Origin: Enoplolaimus lenunculus
Taxonomy: Eukaryota > Nematoda > Enoplea > Enoplida > Thoracostomopsidae
NCBI GenBank assembly: GCA_030248215.1
Contig: JASANG010000783.1
Span: forward strand, 62,001-126,000
DNA length: 64,000 bases
Direction: 5' to 3'
The position numbers and the translations under genes are program-made. Shown piece by piece: positions 24,001 through 38,800 of the stretch; the stretch's first letter is position 1, and the number at the start of each line of letters is the position of its first letter. The notes below the pieces were generated by a model, which saw nothing but the letters and a program-made list of their open reading frames with translations, searched no databases and was not told the DNA's origin.

Positions 24001-25838
24001 CCTCCATGCGATCAAGAAGAGCTACTGGTATTGTTGCCGTCGAATTTGCAGTTGCCACAAACATTATGGCACTCAAGTCAAAAGGCACATTCAAATAGCT
24101 GAAATCTCCGAGTTATTCGTAATAATATGTCAGTTTCAAGGGTCTAAGGGTTAACCAAATGCAAATTATCATACGCTGCAATCATTCACAGCTGTTCTGA
24201 CCGCTACACAATCAGACCATGGTACTATATACTTATAACATTGTCCTTGTTACCAAAACACTGCAAAAACAGCACACAATGTACGTCCTTCCTTGCAGCG
24301 CATGTCAATACAATAATATTGCAAGAGCTGAGTTCGGGACAAAATATTAACAGAAGACAATTCAAATGAATATGACTACGCAAAAAATATTGCCGATGGC
24401 TGAATACAAACACAAAAGACAAAATTAAAAAATTTAAAATAAAAGATATAAAATACTGGTCAACAAAGGTAGAATTCTGCTCCGGATCGAGCACTTCCAG
24501 CAGTGCAGCAAATGGATCTCCATGCGCTCCGCCATGTGTCTATAAGCATAACCTTAAGGTTCGTCTATACAGGAATAAAACGAAACCAAATCAGTTGGTA
24601 AAGAAATAAAATATTACAAAAGGACAAATGTGAGGGTGCAACTTTATTTCGCGATTATTACCAAAGATTTCTAAACAAACCAGTGTTTCGTTAAAGCTAT
24701 TCACGGTTGTCATTTCTGTCTGGTTCCTTTAGAACTTCTTATATATACTCAAACTTCGATTAACAACAAATTTAGACAACAACATGTACTGTTGTTTAGG
24801 CATTTATTATATACCACTCTTCCAAATAGTTTGACAGTCATTCAACTCCACTTTCATGTGGTAAATTAATATAGAAAAACTATTCTATAGTTATAACAGA
24901 TATACGAAATAATTATACCACTTTATCAATTTCATCCAATAACAAAACCGGATTACGAGTACGCGAATCCTTGACACCCTGTACAATCCGTCCTGGCATT
25001 GAAGCGACATAAGTGCGCCTGTGGCCGCGTATATCAGATTGGTCCGATATGCCGCCGAGAGAAATGCGATGAAAGTGTCGTCCAAGTGACGCTGCAATTG
25101 ATCGCGCTATGCTAGTTTTGCCAACTCCGGGTGGGCCAACAAAGCATATAATAGGACCTGAAATATTGAAAACAAATCAATAGAAAAATCGTCCAACTGA
25201 CAGCACTACAGGTGCAAACTATAATATATTGGTCTGTAGTTTACAGACAGAAGAATGTGACCAAATTCAATACGCTTGGTCTTGGAAAGATTATTAGCGT
25301 GTATTACGTTTATTGTGATTTGATAATAGTTTCATCTAACCGAAAAACGATGGTGAAAAATGCTGTCTTAACAAACTAAATGACCGCCAAAATATTAGCT
25401 TTGGCATTGACTTATGCAGTAAGATGTACGAAAGTCGAACATCAAAGTCTGGTTCATTTACACCGTCAATGCCTAAGCTGTGTCGCATACTTCAAACTTT
25501 TTTGCATGTGGTTTAGCTAACTTAACATCTAAGTATTGCATATTATGTAGAATACACAACAGCACACCTAGCAGCAACAAAAAATATCTATCAAAAATGT
25601 TTGTAGTCTTTGTCCTTTTACCTTTTAAACATCCTTTTAATTTGCTCACAGCCAAATATTCAAGTATTCGCTTCTTGACATCTTTCATACCGAAATGATC
25701 GCTTTCGAGAACATGCCTATAGTGTTCAAACAAAGAAATTTAGAGGAAGGAAAACTCCGGGAGCAGAAAGGACCCCCCAAAAAAAAAAGAAAAAGAAAAA
25801 AAAAAGAGAGAAAAAGGAATCGAAAAAAAAAAAAAAAA

Positions 25839-25879
<41 letters not shown>

Positions 25880-26000
25880 AAAGAAAAAAACAAAAAAAAA
25901 AAATAAAAAAAAAAAAAAAAAAAAAGAAAAAAAAACAAAAAAAAAAACAAAAAAAAAAAACAAAACAAAAAACAAAAAAAAAAAAAAAAAAAAAAAAAAA

Positions 26001-26045
<45 letters not shown>

Positions 26046-29000
26046 TTATATAGCGTAAACAGTGCACAACATACCTATCCTGAACTCGTTTCAAAATTAA
26101 AAGCCATGATGTATCAATTAGTATAAAAATCCACGAGAAAAAAAGCACTGCGTGTTGCAGCTACAACACTCAATTAATAATGATTTATAATTTCGCATGA
26201 ACAGAAACCACCTACCTTAGAATAAATCTAAAGGCGATACAACTTATTGAAAACAAAAAAATAAACTCCACCTTGCATTATTTAAATCCAAATTATCAGT
26301 CGTCTGAATCGCCCACGGCATATCAGCAAGCAGTTCGATATAGGTTCTGAAATAGTGATAACAGATGTACCAAAATTTCAAAAAATTCTCCACAACAATG
26401 CGAAGTAGTGTCGGCAAGTTCTTTGCCAGCCGATTGACTACATTGTAATAACTTTTTTATGAGTGCATGTGATAAATTAATCAGGAAAGCTTTCGAAGTC
26501 ATTGAAACCATTGCGAATACCATGCACTAACGAATAACGCAAACTTTGATCAATATGCTTCAATAAAAACGAACAGCATTTACCTTCAATTAAATTAACA
26601 ATAATCAACACTTTTCAACTTAATCTAAACATTTTAAGGTCAGGGGCGTAGAGAGGTTTTCCATTTCGGAGGGACATAACCGCGTCGAAAGTTTTTTTGC
26701 CCGAAAACGTAGCGAGCAAAAAACCTTATTTGACCTCTGCAGGTGATTCTGCAGCCTGCAAAAGCGCCCTTTTTCGAGTTCTAACTAGAATTTTTGGGGT
26801 TTATTTTCCTATTCCACACTTTTATACGCCTCTGACAAAGACGACTGTAAAACAATGGTCCAGTAGATACAGCATAGTAAACAGGCAAAATAACAACAGC
26901 GGTACATAGCATTTCGTGCAAACTTGGCGAAAAAACATTAATATACCTGTTACCTCAAAGAAGAATAATCGGGCGAATATTGTGGCATCGCTTTCAATTT
27001 CTGAAAAAATTATTATAATGAATAATTTGCAGATTTCTGATTATTGTCACCACAAACATTCATACCATACAGTTCGCGGCGAAATTTACTGAAGTAACAA
27101 TTTAAATTATGCTCAATGTCATACAACTTCGAACTAATTGCAAAATCGATCAAAAATCCAAACACACATTTTGAACTTTATATTACGTCATACTCCGTAT
27201 AGGGGTTCATTCATGATCAATGCTGTTCATTGAAATACGCATTTACAATAATTAGCAATAACTTATATCAACAATAATATTAGGCACCTTATATTCCGAC
27301 ATCGCTACATCCAGGACATTTTTCGGCATTCCAGCTGCCCTATAATTTGAAACAACAATGTCTAAAATACCGGCAAAGTATTAACATATTCGGGGGCGGT
27401 CAGAAGGGGCCTGGGGGCATTCTCCCACTCAAAAAATTCATCCGTGAGTTACAAAAACATAAATCCCCAGACTGCCAATCCGTCTACTTTTGGTCTTCCT
27501 CCACGTTGATGCTTTCACGTTTTCATAGTGGGGCATCAAAATTCAAAAGTTCGTTTTCGTAGAAATTCGTCATATAAACAATATAGCAATTAATTTAAGG
27601 GAATTCTCCGTATTTATTTAAATCTTAATTAAACCTGTTTTGAGACTACCGCAATACCAACTTTTACTATACGTGTATTTAGGCAACATGTCGCATGACA
27701 CCCTACGGCTAAAATCGAACAAAGCAGCATTAAGTAAACTGCATATGAATAGGTAAAATTGCCGCCAGGCTGAACCTTTGGGATTGCACCATCCACTCTT
27801 GTGCTCCCCCAGGTTTTCCCATGCACTACCTGGAGGCAAACCCCCCTCGCAGAAAAATGTGGGATCGCGAGAAGCTATCTCATCTCAACGTGATAAATTA
27901 CTTGATTCGTTCATGGAGTTTCTCCAAGTCATCAAGTTCATTATCACCAGTGTTAGATTTGAATCCAGAAGCATTCTCACGAAAATGTCGAAAGTTGCGA
28001 TTTCCAAGACCGCCGAAAATGTTGCGTGCTATTTCGTCAATGTTGATTGGTTCTCTGTCAAGTGGAAGTTCAACCGATGTCGGTAGAACGTCTTTGCTGG
28101 TTTCAGAATGACTAATTGTTTCATCTAACGACGACTCATTCTGTAATCGAATACAATACGGATCCACCAGCAACAGCAGCATTCAAAAAACTACATTCGA
28201 CTTCCTCGTATCCAGCTCAACATACTGGGAGGGTCTAAAAATTTCAAGGCGTGCATGCAAGGATTTCACATGACTTACAAGTGAGCTTGAAACTTGTCTA
28301 CGGGGCCAAACTTTTTGCATAAGGGATGAGCGCTCGTGGCCTTCCACTGGCTACGGTACTGATATTACTATGTAAAATGTTTTTTGAACGGGAACGGGCA
28401 ATGTATCACAATGCAAAATTATGATTAATTAAAAAATGTATTTTTGAGAAAACAAGGAATAGCAAAAACCATTGTTATAACGTTCTTAAAAATATCTCGC
28501 ATTTTACAGAACGAATTAACCACAAATCGTCATATCATTTTCATTATTATCAGTAGAATTTCCCAGCGTACTCAAGGCATTTGCAATCAACCGCATTAAT
28601 TTTCCATGTTGTAATAAATGGCCCTCGTTAGTTTCACGGGCCTGTCCACTAAGCCTAAAACTAAGCGTAACTATAACCCTAAACATATGCCTAATCTTAA
28701 GCTTAAGCCTTAGGGTCCCTACGTCTCCCGGTCTCCATGTGGCATGCCCTTATAATTCGCATGAACCTACAATATCGTCGAACAGAGTTAACAAAATGTG
28801 CTTAAAATGTTGTTTGATCCAGAAGCTCCAGATATATCTGTACATGCAGAAAATTGACCAATGAATATTATTAAACCTTTTCTATTATGGATATGAAATT
28901 TACCTCTTTAACTGAATTGACTAAAAACTGATTCAACCAATTCGAAACCATTTGCATACGTTCGTCGTCATTTACAGCAGACAAAATGCGAAGTCCGATC

Positions 29001-31347
29001 GGCAATAAGTTTTTGCCGTCCTCAGAATAATTGTGAATGCTTTGACCATCAGACTGTGACGCAATGAGCATGTATGATGCGCAAGCATCAGCAACATTTT
29101 CTGGTCTAATTCGCGAGAGCGTATTCTGCGTAAAATAACAAACTTTATCCTAACATTTCCTGTGAAGGCAGTTAAAATTCGTTAGTATCCGATGTGTTAT
29201 AAACATCAGGCATATTTTCATTCACCAGGGTGCGACCGGACATCCGGATACGGTCGGGCTCCGGTTTTTATACATTCGGTTGCATCCTGCCACTGCCACA
29301 TACGGCGAAACTTCTATATTTAAAGAATCGTTTGCCAAATCTTGAGCCACAAAACCATCACATAACTATTACTGACTGACTAAAAAACCTATCTTTAGCT
29401 TTTGGGCCCGTCAGTATTCTCAAATGTCCGTAGCATCTATCATCAGTTGGTGATAAGTTTTGTTACGTACGTCCGAATCAGCAAATAAAGAAGTTCGAAA
29501 TTCAGCACAGTTATCAGATTTTGCTTTTATTACTCCTGTCCCAATTTCGAGATCCGCAATTGCAGTTCGTTAATTTGACAACCCATCGCTAACTGGTGAT
29601 AGGTGCTATACACATTTAAAAATTTGGACAAAGAACGTAAACATAATATTAGCATCACCAATCTTATGAGGTTGTTTTTAAAATGAGAAAGCTTACTTTA
29701 ACACGATGCAAGTACCCAGATCGAGATGAATCACTTAAACGACCATGAAGCCATTGAAGAAATTTCGCGATCAGCTCAGTGGCGTTGCGACTTAGTTGCT
29801 CCGAATCGATATCTCGCGATACTAAGAAGTAAAAAAAATGACAATTTTCACGTCAATAAATATACAGGTTTTCAAAACCGCTACTAACTTGGATTACATT
29901 TTCTCGCTTTGAATTGTAAAATAGTTCCCAAGTGTAAAAATACAGCCCAGTCAATTGTCGCGTTGTCCGGCGTTTTCTTATTTTAAAAAATATCTGCGTG
30001 TTTCGGACATTAAAACCAGTAAGCAATAACTGCTGTTCCTATTTTGTTTAGTACAGAAAATTTTGCCCAATTATTCACATTACAATTAACTCTGTTCTGA
30101 TATTGCCAGAAAAAATCTTTAATACAACTATGCAATAGTAAGGCTAAGATATGATCAAATTCAGACCCGAACTCAGGTCAGTCATTTAGAGACGGCCGCT
30201 AGCATGGTCGAAACTAGAATTTTGTAAAGTCGGACAGGCACGTGCTATAACAACTTAATTGTTTGCTGTCTTACCAAATGAAATATCCTAAACACCTTCT
30301 GAAAATTTCACAAATAAAGACGTTTAACCCCTGAAGCGTCTGGCTGGGCCTTTGAATGCTAGCTCAATCAAAAAAATGCAATAATACCTGCAACGGTGAA
30401 CCGTCCAAAACCATACGGAGAGAGTCGCTCAATGCAGTCCACTTGCAATCTACATAAACCGGTCAACGTAAGCACGTATGACAACCGGGGCCAATTTGTG
30501 CCAGACAGCGATGAGACATGTGCAGCAGTTGCGATCCCAAACGTCGAAGACGTGTTCGTCTGAAACTAAGTCTAAACATTAGCCAACTTTGTAAAACATC
30601 GGAGAGAAATACTAAAAAAATGCTAATTTTTTATTTTATTCAAGCTGAACTACGCTCATGACGTGTCGGTAAATTATTTGCGTTTTTTATTTAGAACAAA
30701 AATAAAGTAATAAACAATAATCATACCTTACTCAACAAAATGTGGATGCTCACTTCTGATTTGTTTCCTTTTCCATACACGATTGCGATCACTGATGAAC
30801 TAAAAGGAAAGTTGCCAGCAACACATTGTTCGACCATGTTCAGACTAAAAATACACTTACAAATTACATTATTATTCTGAAGAACCAACTTTTTAAACCA
30901 TAGCCTGTTTTAACATATATTTAGTATGACAACAAAGAAAACGTTTACATCGAGTTGCCCTACTTGGATTACAAGGATCAGGAGTTAATCAGATTTCAAC
31001 TCTGCTGCTAATCTATATATTAAAGCTGGAATTTCCCACATATGTATTTTGGGCAACTTTCCAACATTACTTTGCTTGCAGCGAATTCTTTGAATATATA
31101 CGTAACGAAAATCTGCATGCAAATTTTAGTGCATTACTTTTGTGCATTGCGCAAAACCGGCTGACTAGTAATTATTATGAGTTGTTTAAAAACGCTAGAA
31201 AATATGTGTTTTAAAGAGATAACATTAGTTTTCTTACTTTTGCCGCGATTGCACTCGAATTTTCATAGTAACATTTGGTAAAAGAACTCCGTCAGTGACG
31301 AACAATATTGGCAATTGATTTGAAATACGAATTTTTGACGCAACCAT
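21037..31347 (-). CDS. LONP2: Peroxisomal Lon protease homolog 2
   Basis: LONP2 is an ATP-dependent serine protease and chaperone of the peroxisome matrix. Nineteen exons join in frame: 31347-31238, 30844-30754, 30559-30388, 29821-29697, 29125-28904, 28140-27902, 27339-27288, 27000-26954, 26346-26272, 25716-25622, 25157-24919, 24539-24457, 24098-24002, 23802-23667, 23220-23015, 22735-22508, 21877-21659, 21517-21407 and 21180-21037, giving 896 residues (human 852). The N-domain aligns from [15 protein letters not shown]. The AAA+ module has Walker A GPPGVGKT at 417-424, Walker B LLLDEID ending near 487, and [14 protein letters not shown]. The protease domain has the Ser-Lys dyad: S776 in KDGPSAGV and K819 in [14 protein letters not shown]. 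The protein ends in SKL, a canonical type 1 peroxisomal signal, which separates it from mitochondrial LONP1. All motifs are intact. An acceptor-like AG lies 5 bases before the ATG. Confidence 0.97.
23310..23580. repeat. CGGTAT/CCGATG-word repeat
   Basis: About 270 bases in an intron of LONP2 (between exons 23802-23667 and 23220-23015) are full of CGGTATC, TGCCGATGC and GATACCGA words in both orientations. It belongs with 9975-10090, 43740-43870 and 57712-57800. Confidence 0.6.
25745..26041 (+). repeat. A-rich low-complexity tract
   Basis: Nearly 300 bases are adenine with scattered G and C, ending in an almost pure A run of about 40 bases. On the LONP2 sense strand it is a poly-T tract upstream of the acceptor at 25717. 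The phenylalanine-rich open frames it creates are artefacts. Its true length may be uncertain because such runs assemble poorly. Confidence 0.9.
26641..26834. mobile_element. Short hAT-like element, CAGGGGCGTA ends, copy 1
   Basis: CAGGGGCGTA at the left pairs with TACGCCTCTG at the right, 194 bases apart, inside a LONP2 intron. A related pair is at 46046-46186. No target duplication is visible and there is no coding content. Confidence 0.5.
28614..28735. repeat. TTAGGC/CCTAAG-word repeat, copy 4
   Basis: About 120 bases in a LONP2 intron contain CTAAGCCTAAAACTAAGCG and similar words and resemble 2173-2372 and 2783-2975. The inverted ends are eroded. Confidence 0.5.
29226..29289. mobile_element. 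Miniature CCGGAA-word hAT-like element
   Basis: CAGGGTGCGACCGGA at the left and GGTTGCATCCTG at the right bound only 64 bases in a LONP2 intron. The ends match those of the hAT-like MITE at 19184-19408, but no target duplication remains. Confidence 0.55.
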
Positions 31348-32823
31348 TTTCGCTGATAATGAATAAACATGAAATTGCTTACATCATTTCCATACTTTTG
31401 GAAACAAAAACAGATATTATTATAAAAAAGCAGATTGCACCATGTGAAATTTAAGTAGGAAAATATAAAACTACATATCTATCTTCTATATTATTAAAAC
31501 TGGAACGCCCCACATACCTAATTTAGTCAAACATACAGTTTTTTATGTTTTAAACATAATACAATAGTTTGAAATGTTGTAGTCTCGTTGACCAGTATAT
31601 AATATAGCAACAAAATTAATATTCCGAAGCTTTTAAATTTATATTTTAAATTTTCGAAAGCCAAGTGAACATTTGCATAACTGAAATACGGCGGCAGAAA
31701 AATAAATCAACTTTGAAACTTTTATGCTTCAATATCCGTTTCCGTTAATTTGACCACGATCGGTTTCTGTCATTATTACTATCCATTTACGCCCTGATAT
31801 AAATAACTTCTGTTTTTAAATAACATATTAAATTTAACATTTTAGTGCTCTTGTTTACTACATTGATTGTCCTGTTTTCGTCGAAGAACGATTATACGAC
31901 GAGCGAACAACAGGGTGTACCTGATACGTTTTAGTTTCTGGTAAAAAATCGGTGTCTGTTTCCATTTCCGTCATAGAAATATCAGAAATTCCGTCAATTT
32001 TGGAGACTGTACATTTTCAAACGTTTTTGCTCATAAGACTAAAACGCTGATTTTTCAAAATTGCTCAGGTTTGTATGAAATAGAGCACGCTCAATTTTGA
32101 TGTACATACAGAACAAAGCATAATAATTTTACTTCATATTAAATACGTGTGATAAACAATGCATATATAAGCGCTAACATATTTTATACAATTTGAGTAT
32201 TGGTAAACACTCGACTGCAGGATAATTATGGAATTAATCGATTGCTCCTACATTAATCCCAGTTGCTCACAATTCTAAACAGTTTAAGGAAGACATGTTT
32301 GCATTGTGCGCCAACAAAGAATGATTGCAATGATGTTAGCGCAGCAGTAATAATTTTGATCGAGTCTTATATATGTATATTAAACTAAAATCTATTGAAT
32401 AATATAATATTGGCTCGTTACGCCCATACGGCTCCATTTGCGGCGTCCAAAGCGCAAAAACAACTTATTGTTTTCTAATTCACATTAAATGAACCCAAAC
32501 AAAGAATGTCCGTGTTTGGTTGTCCGCAAAAACTTTAAAATTCCCCGAGCATAATTTTGTGAGCTTCTCTTTCCACAACCACGCACATACAAAGTAGCCT
32601 GTTTGCACTTGGTAAAAAAGTGATTGTAGCTGACTTGTTCACTGTTTACATTGCTTGTAGTCAAAATATTCATGTACAGCAATAAATTACAGGAAATCCA
32701 ACTGATAGTGAATCAGTCTGACAAACTCTTAACGAACAAAATTGACCTGTGATTCGGACATGGAATGTAAAATACATACACATGCTTGCATGATTTCTTT
32801 GACTTAAAAACTGTTTTCAACTT
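31348..32823. other. Intergenic stretch between WASHC5 and LONP2
   Basis: WASHC5 ends at 32824 and LONP2 begins at 31347, both on the minus strand. The 1.5 kb between is AT-rich and should contain the WASHC5 3' end and LONP2 5' control sequence. Reading TTTATTCATTATCAG on the minus strand, an acceptor-like AG falls at 31354-31353, 5 bases before the LONP2 ATG. I see no other gene. Confidence 0.5.
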
Positions 32824-35800
32824 TCATTGCTTTTGTATCAACGCTTGATTGTACTGTTCCAATACGTAAGGCGGTAATCGGCTGATAAATTCCTGCAAGA
32901 TAAACACAGCAAAAGTTAAAAAGCATAAAAAACACGGCCAAAATCACTATAACAAGCTTGAGCATGACTACATGCCGTTTCGCTTTAAATATTTACCAAC
33001 AAACTTTGTCCGCAACTGTTCAAGTTTTCGCTTCCCAAGCTATGGAGTTCGAATCCGCTTGAAATAGTACGAAACGTATTTTTTACAAATAATGAAAACT
33101 TGGCCAAATTCGCCCAAAAAACTTGATAGCCACAACTTAAAATTCCACCACAGTCAAAATTCGAATTTCATACAAAGCTGACGTTAAAACAGTTTGAAAT
33201 GACTACGAATGTGTCAGACCACCAATATGTACTAAGAATTAAGATGTTAATTACCTGTTCCGATTTCGAGCTAAACTGAATGAAAGCGTTGATAAAACTC
33301 AACATTGTTGTGCACTCTGATGGAAGATCCGTGTTCTTATTGTCGGGACTAAAACATTTACAACAAAGTTAATAATCAGTGCCAATATTATTAAAGGCAC
33401 AAAAAACTAAATGTACACACTACGAAAAAACACAAATTCAGTTAACGTCAGTTTGAATAAAAACCCGTTTCAATCATTCATTTAACTTTGTAGCATACGT
33501 CATAGCGTTCAGTAATAGCATAACAGCCTGAAACACACACACCTGATCGTAACAGCCAGAATAGATTTCACGTATTGGCAGATATAAGTGAAAAACTTCT
33601 CTCGGTTGGCGACAGGCATTTGATTAACTAAAGTGCTCGTGCCTACGGCAAACAACAACCCGTCAACAGCATCAAGCGGTCGTTTAGGCAAAAGACCTGA
33701 AAAATTATTAATATATTCAACAATTATTAATATGTAATAGCACAAAACGTACATTTTTGGCATAATTTAGTCGATGTGTCTATGATTCAAAACAAACATT
33801 AATGTATTTACAATACTTACACTGTAATATCAATGATTTTTCACCGTAAGATGTATTAGACATTGAGGCGAATAACGAAATATATCACCACAAAAATGGC
33901 CGCTGGATATAACCCCAAGTTTAGGTAAAAGTGCAGTGCATTTTTTGCATAACTCAACGCTATTGTTTTAGTAAAACAGATTTTAATAAGTAGCTTTAAC
34001 AAAGCGTTAATCATCATTCTTACCAATGTCTAAACAATGATACAACTTCGGCAAGAGCGATATCACCACGACACTGAGATACAATGCAAAATGTTCCAAA
34101 AATGGCATAAGAAAATAAATCTGAAATAGCAAAACCAAACTGGTTAACGCTGATCAGGATATGTTTAAATTTTTGAATTTTGTAGAATAAAATAATAAAG
34201 TAATGCAACTGCAATCAACCAGGACGTTACTATTAATCATTGAAACAAAGAATCCTCAAACAGAATGTGAAGAATGCCATTGAATCGGGATTCTATTCTA
34301 AATCTCGCTGAATTTAGTATTTTTCAACTTCAACGCGTTTTTGTACGTAAAAGTGTGTATATAAAATGTTGAGAATACCGCCAGTCAAAATTAGAACTGT
34401 ACGTAATATGGGTAATTGGTGTGATGTGAAATAACAAAATAAAAAGCCCTTCACGACAGATATTCATCAAGTCTTTAAAAGATTACAAAAATTATTGCCA
34501 ATAACGCCAACGTACATACTTCAGAGTTACTTAAAAAACTGTGGCAACAAACCCATAAACACTAACCTTTTTCAACGGATCTACTATGCCCGCGGCATCA
34601 AGATAATTGGTCAACTCGTACATAATAGAACTGTCCGGCTTAGGTTGCGGATGTGAGTTATCCCGGCAATGTTTTGAAATGTCATGTAAAAGACACCTAA
34701 AAATTACCAAAGTACATGTTCCACGTATTTCTATTATTCAAAAAAGTATACGTAAACAAAAAGAAGTAAATAAAACTGCAAGCTGTACAGATTGCGTTTT
34801 TATTGACAACATCTGTTATATACCTATTTCATTTCACATGACATTTTTCATGAAAAATTTTAAAAAAAAGTGCTAAAAGAGTCATATAGACCCGTTATTA
34901 CATTAACTAAACCGTACTAAGTTTCAACCTGACATGCGGGTGCACGGCCGAATCCTAATCACAAAATGTCTTTAGTGTAGTTTAAATCAAAACAACTACA
35001 TACTTATTCAAAGCTTGGATTGAGTTTTCTAAGACTTTCGCCTCAAATTTGCAGGTTGAATTCAGTTGCCGGCTAATGTGAAGACGAAATATTTGCAATT
35101 GACCAATCTAAAAATTACAATAACAGATTATAATATCCCATATTATAAAAATACAGTACCAGAATTCAAAAATTAAAGGCGGCGCCAACAGGTTATCAAC
35201 GCGATTTTACACAATAACAATTTATTACGTTGTGTCTCATCAGTTTGGCGTACTCTAAATGGAAAAAGCTTTGCTTTTCGAAACAAGGATGTTTTTGCCT
35301 GCTGTTTGTTACGTCTTAAAAATGAATTCTGCACCCGGACCGTACAGTAGCTAATATCTTTTTAAACACTAACCTGTGTGATATTGTCTACAGTTGACGT
35401 GATACGTTTCTGCAGCTTTGATACCGTATATGAATAGAACTTTTGCGGTTGAGCTGAAAAACAGGCAAATGGCTGTCAAGAATTTTCCAACTCAAAATCA
35501 ACGCTTAACCTGCATTATTTAACCGGACCGCTTGGATTTTTCCAGGCGGCTGGCAAGAGAGGGGACAATATATCTCGTTCGTAACTGGAAACGAAACTGG
35601 GGGAGGCGAAATATGGTAGGATAAAATTAAATTTTGATAAGGTACGCATCTAGTAAAGAAGACGCAAAATTTTTCGGATTAAAAATCGTTTTTGAGCAGC
35701 AGGGACATTGAAAAGTTAGAGAAATACACGGTAAAGGATTGGATTGAAAAACTCGGATGTGTGTCGGTCCGCTCCGCTCTAACTCTAGAGAAATTATTTC

Positions 35801-38800
35801 CGGGTTCATAATAAAAATACAATTACACGTTATACTACATTACAATTCAGCGAAACGTATAGCGGAAATTCGGTTTATCTCAGATGGCTTTTAAATATGC
35901 GTAAATTGCGCTGATGTTAAACGAATTACGGTAAATAAATTATGCTCGCATCGAGAAACAACTGAATACATCCGAATGGATTGTGAACACTTAAAAAATA
36001 GCACATACCAACGAGGTCAGTACCACCGTTCAACACTTCGTCAACATCACTCAAATAGGACTGTAGCTCGTTCGCCGTTGTTTCCAAAAAATTTCGTTTG
36101 AAAGACTGCGCAATCTGATCAAAACCACGTCGAATACGAAAGCAAAATAAGCGATCTATGCCAGCGACACCGATATTGCTTAAGCATTTCTGCAAAACTC
36201 CAAAAAAGCATTTTGCGTCACACGGCACAAAGCAGCTGCGAATTAGTTATAAATAAATATCCATTAAGAGAGACCTCTGGTGTTTACTCACAGTTAATGG
36301 TAAGTTATACAACCATACAGCAACCAAATATTCACTTTACGATCTACACAATGTAACGAACCCGCAACCGGAATTCTGGTTGCACCTCGCACTGCAAATA
36401 CTTCAAATTAAACAGCGTGGTGCGCTTGTAAGAACTCCTTATTCTACTTAAGAAAAAGGACTTATGTTCTCTTATCAATGAATCACCATACAAAGTCGAT
36501 GGTTTATTTTCGGCGATTGTCAAGGTATAATATACTATACGAACGAATTATATACAATTTTTATTGTCAATCTTCAGTAAAATATCTTAATTTTGGCCAA
36601 CCAAAATTTAATACCGGAATTTTTAATTGTGGTCAAAGGTCAAAAAATGCCGGAACCGGAACCGGAATTCCGTATGCGCCCTGCCATACAGCTCATTTTC
36701 TGATTCGTTTCTTTAGTGCGCTTCAATGACAACAGAATATATATTTTTACATTTTGTGACCAAATAAATTACTAAGCATAGAACGTCAAGCATTCTCAGT
36801 AAAAGCAAGCTAAATCTATCAAACTTCAGCTATACAGTTTTAACACACTACCAAAAGTAGTTTCCAGATCTCTGGATTTAGCTTTTCTTTATGTGTTTTG
36901 CTATCGTACCATGTGCCATTATAGTGCATGTAGATAGTTGTTCTAAAAACAATAAAATGCGTACACTGAAGATGACATAAAAAGTCTCGGTCTGCACAGG
37001 ACTCTTATGAATCTCAGCAAAAAGATTTAGCTAAAAATGACAGAAGAAGGATGAAAAACACAAGAACACCAACATTACAATATACCTCTATCAGCTACCA
37101 CAGAAGTTACAAGTACACAGGCTGATCATTTAGCTAATAATTATTTTAATTAATTACTTCGGATCGGCCACCCGCATCAGTTCCTTAGCCAAACGAGCGA
37201 TAAAAGTTTTACATTCAGTATCAGAAGACGGAAACATCGGTATCGTAATTGTTTTTGATTGGTATAAGCTTTCCCATTCTTGCACCTAAAAGTATACGTA
37301 CAAGTTTACTATAGTATTAACTACAACTGAACTCAAACAGAACTATAATATATCAAAATGGTGTGCACCAATGTTTAATTTTGACTAAATTAATATTAGT
37401 GTCTAATAAGTTCGTACTGATGTTTAATTTTGACTAAATTAGTGTTACTCTCAAATAAGTTCACATAAAAACGTCCTAAAAGCAAAATCGATGAACAAAA
37501 ACCAGCGGTTCGTGAGTTCTTCGTTTATACTTACATAATAATGGGTATTATTAGAGTTGGCCGGGGAATGATTGCGGCCCTAGCGCCACACGTTTCTCAT
37601 AATATAATTAATGATGTAGCCATAAAACCAACCTCCCTCACATACAAAACGAATGCAACAATTACTATGAACCATGCACAACTAACTTAGATACAGGCAA
37701 CTAAAGCAAGCCATGCAAGCCATTTACTTACCTTGTGTCTCAAAAACAAGTTACACTCCTGCTCGACGTAGAAATTAATCATACGCGACAATTCTTCCTG
37801 CCAAATTTTCAATCCACACATACTGATGTAATCCGAAATATATTCGAAAGAACGCCGAAACCCATCAATTTGTTCTGCTAATGACACCAGTTTAACTTGT
37901 AAATCCGTCGTTTCCTGAAAATTACCAAACAAAAAATATAAAATTCATTGCAGAAACTATTTTAACAAACCGCAAAACATACATTTAAACTTAATTTGCA
38001 ATGAACCAGGAAAAATTTGCTAAAAATATAAGTTCAATATTACCTCTAAATAAATCGAACAAATATCACGTTTTCATTGTTACGTTAATCAACTAAAAGC
38101 ATAGCACATTCAACATTTAAATCTCGGCGTACCTTATTTTTTGCAGACAACGAAAAATCAATAGTAGAATTTGCAGCTGTCGCCACAAGCTTAACTAATT
38201 CTTTTCGAATGCCATCTTCTAACAGTTTCTTCGGGTCGACTTTAATAATGCCGACAAGTGTTGTTTTCATTGCAAGAATACCTTCTGTGAGCACCGATAT
38301 CTTATGAGTTAGTTCAGCAACCTTAAATGGGACTATGTATAAAACTCCGTATTATAGTTGCAAGCGCATTTCTCAAATATTATTCTAGTAATCCATAATA
38401 CAAAACAAAAACGGTGCTAATATGCAATTTAAGTATTTTAACTGTCAAAATCCGGCATCAGACTCGGCCTCAGCGTTGAACCCGAAACAACGGCGCTCAT
38501 GAGGGTGTAGCCAATTGGAGTGAAACAGACACCACCACCACCATAAAAGGTGACACCTCTGTTTAACGTCAAATCATCATACTTAAGTAGTTATCAAAAA
38601 CAAGTTGCTATCCACTATTCGGTTCCGGTACAAAATACATTGATTTTAGTTTCAGCTTCTAATACATGTTCATAAAATCAGTAATAACCATTATTGCCGC
38701 CAAAACCACTTTATCATAGTCTGAATTTATTTATTTGCAATAGTACAACCTATAATACTATGCTAGATGTGAAAACGTGAAGTTTGCTAGAGGTGGGTCG

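Noticed and set aside
25685-26148. Phenylalanine-rich minus-strand open frames
   Set aside because: They are translations of the A-rich low-complexity tract inside a LONP2 intron.
21037-31347. Mitochondrial LONP1 instead of LONP2
   Set aside because: The PTS1 SKL end, the lack of a mitochondrial presequence, and closer matches such as [21 protein letters not shown] and [14 protein letters not shown] all favour LONP2.
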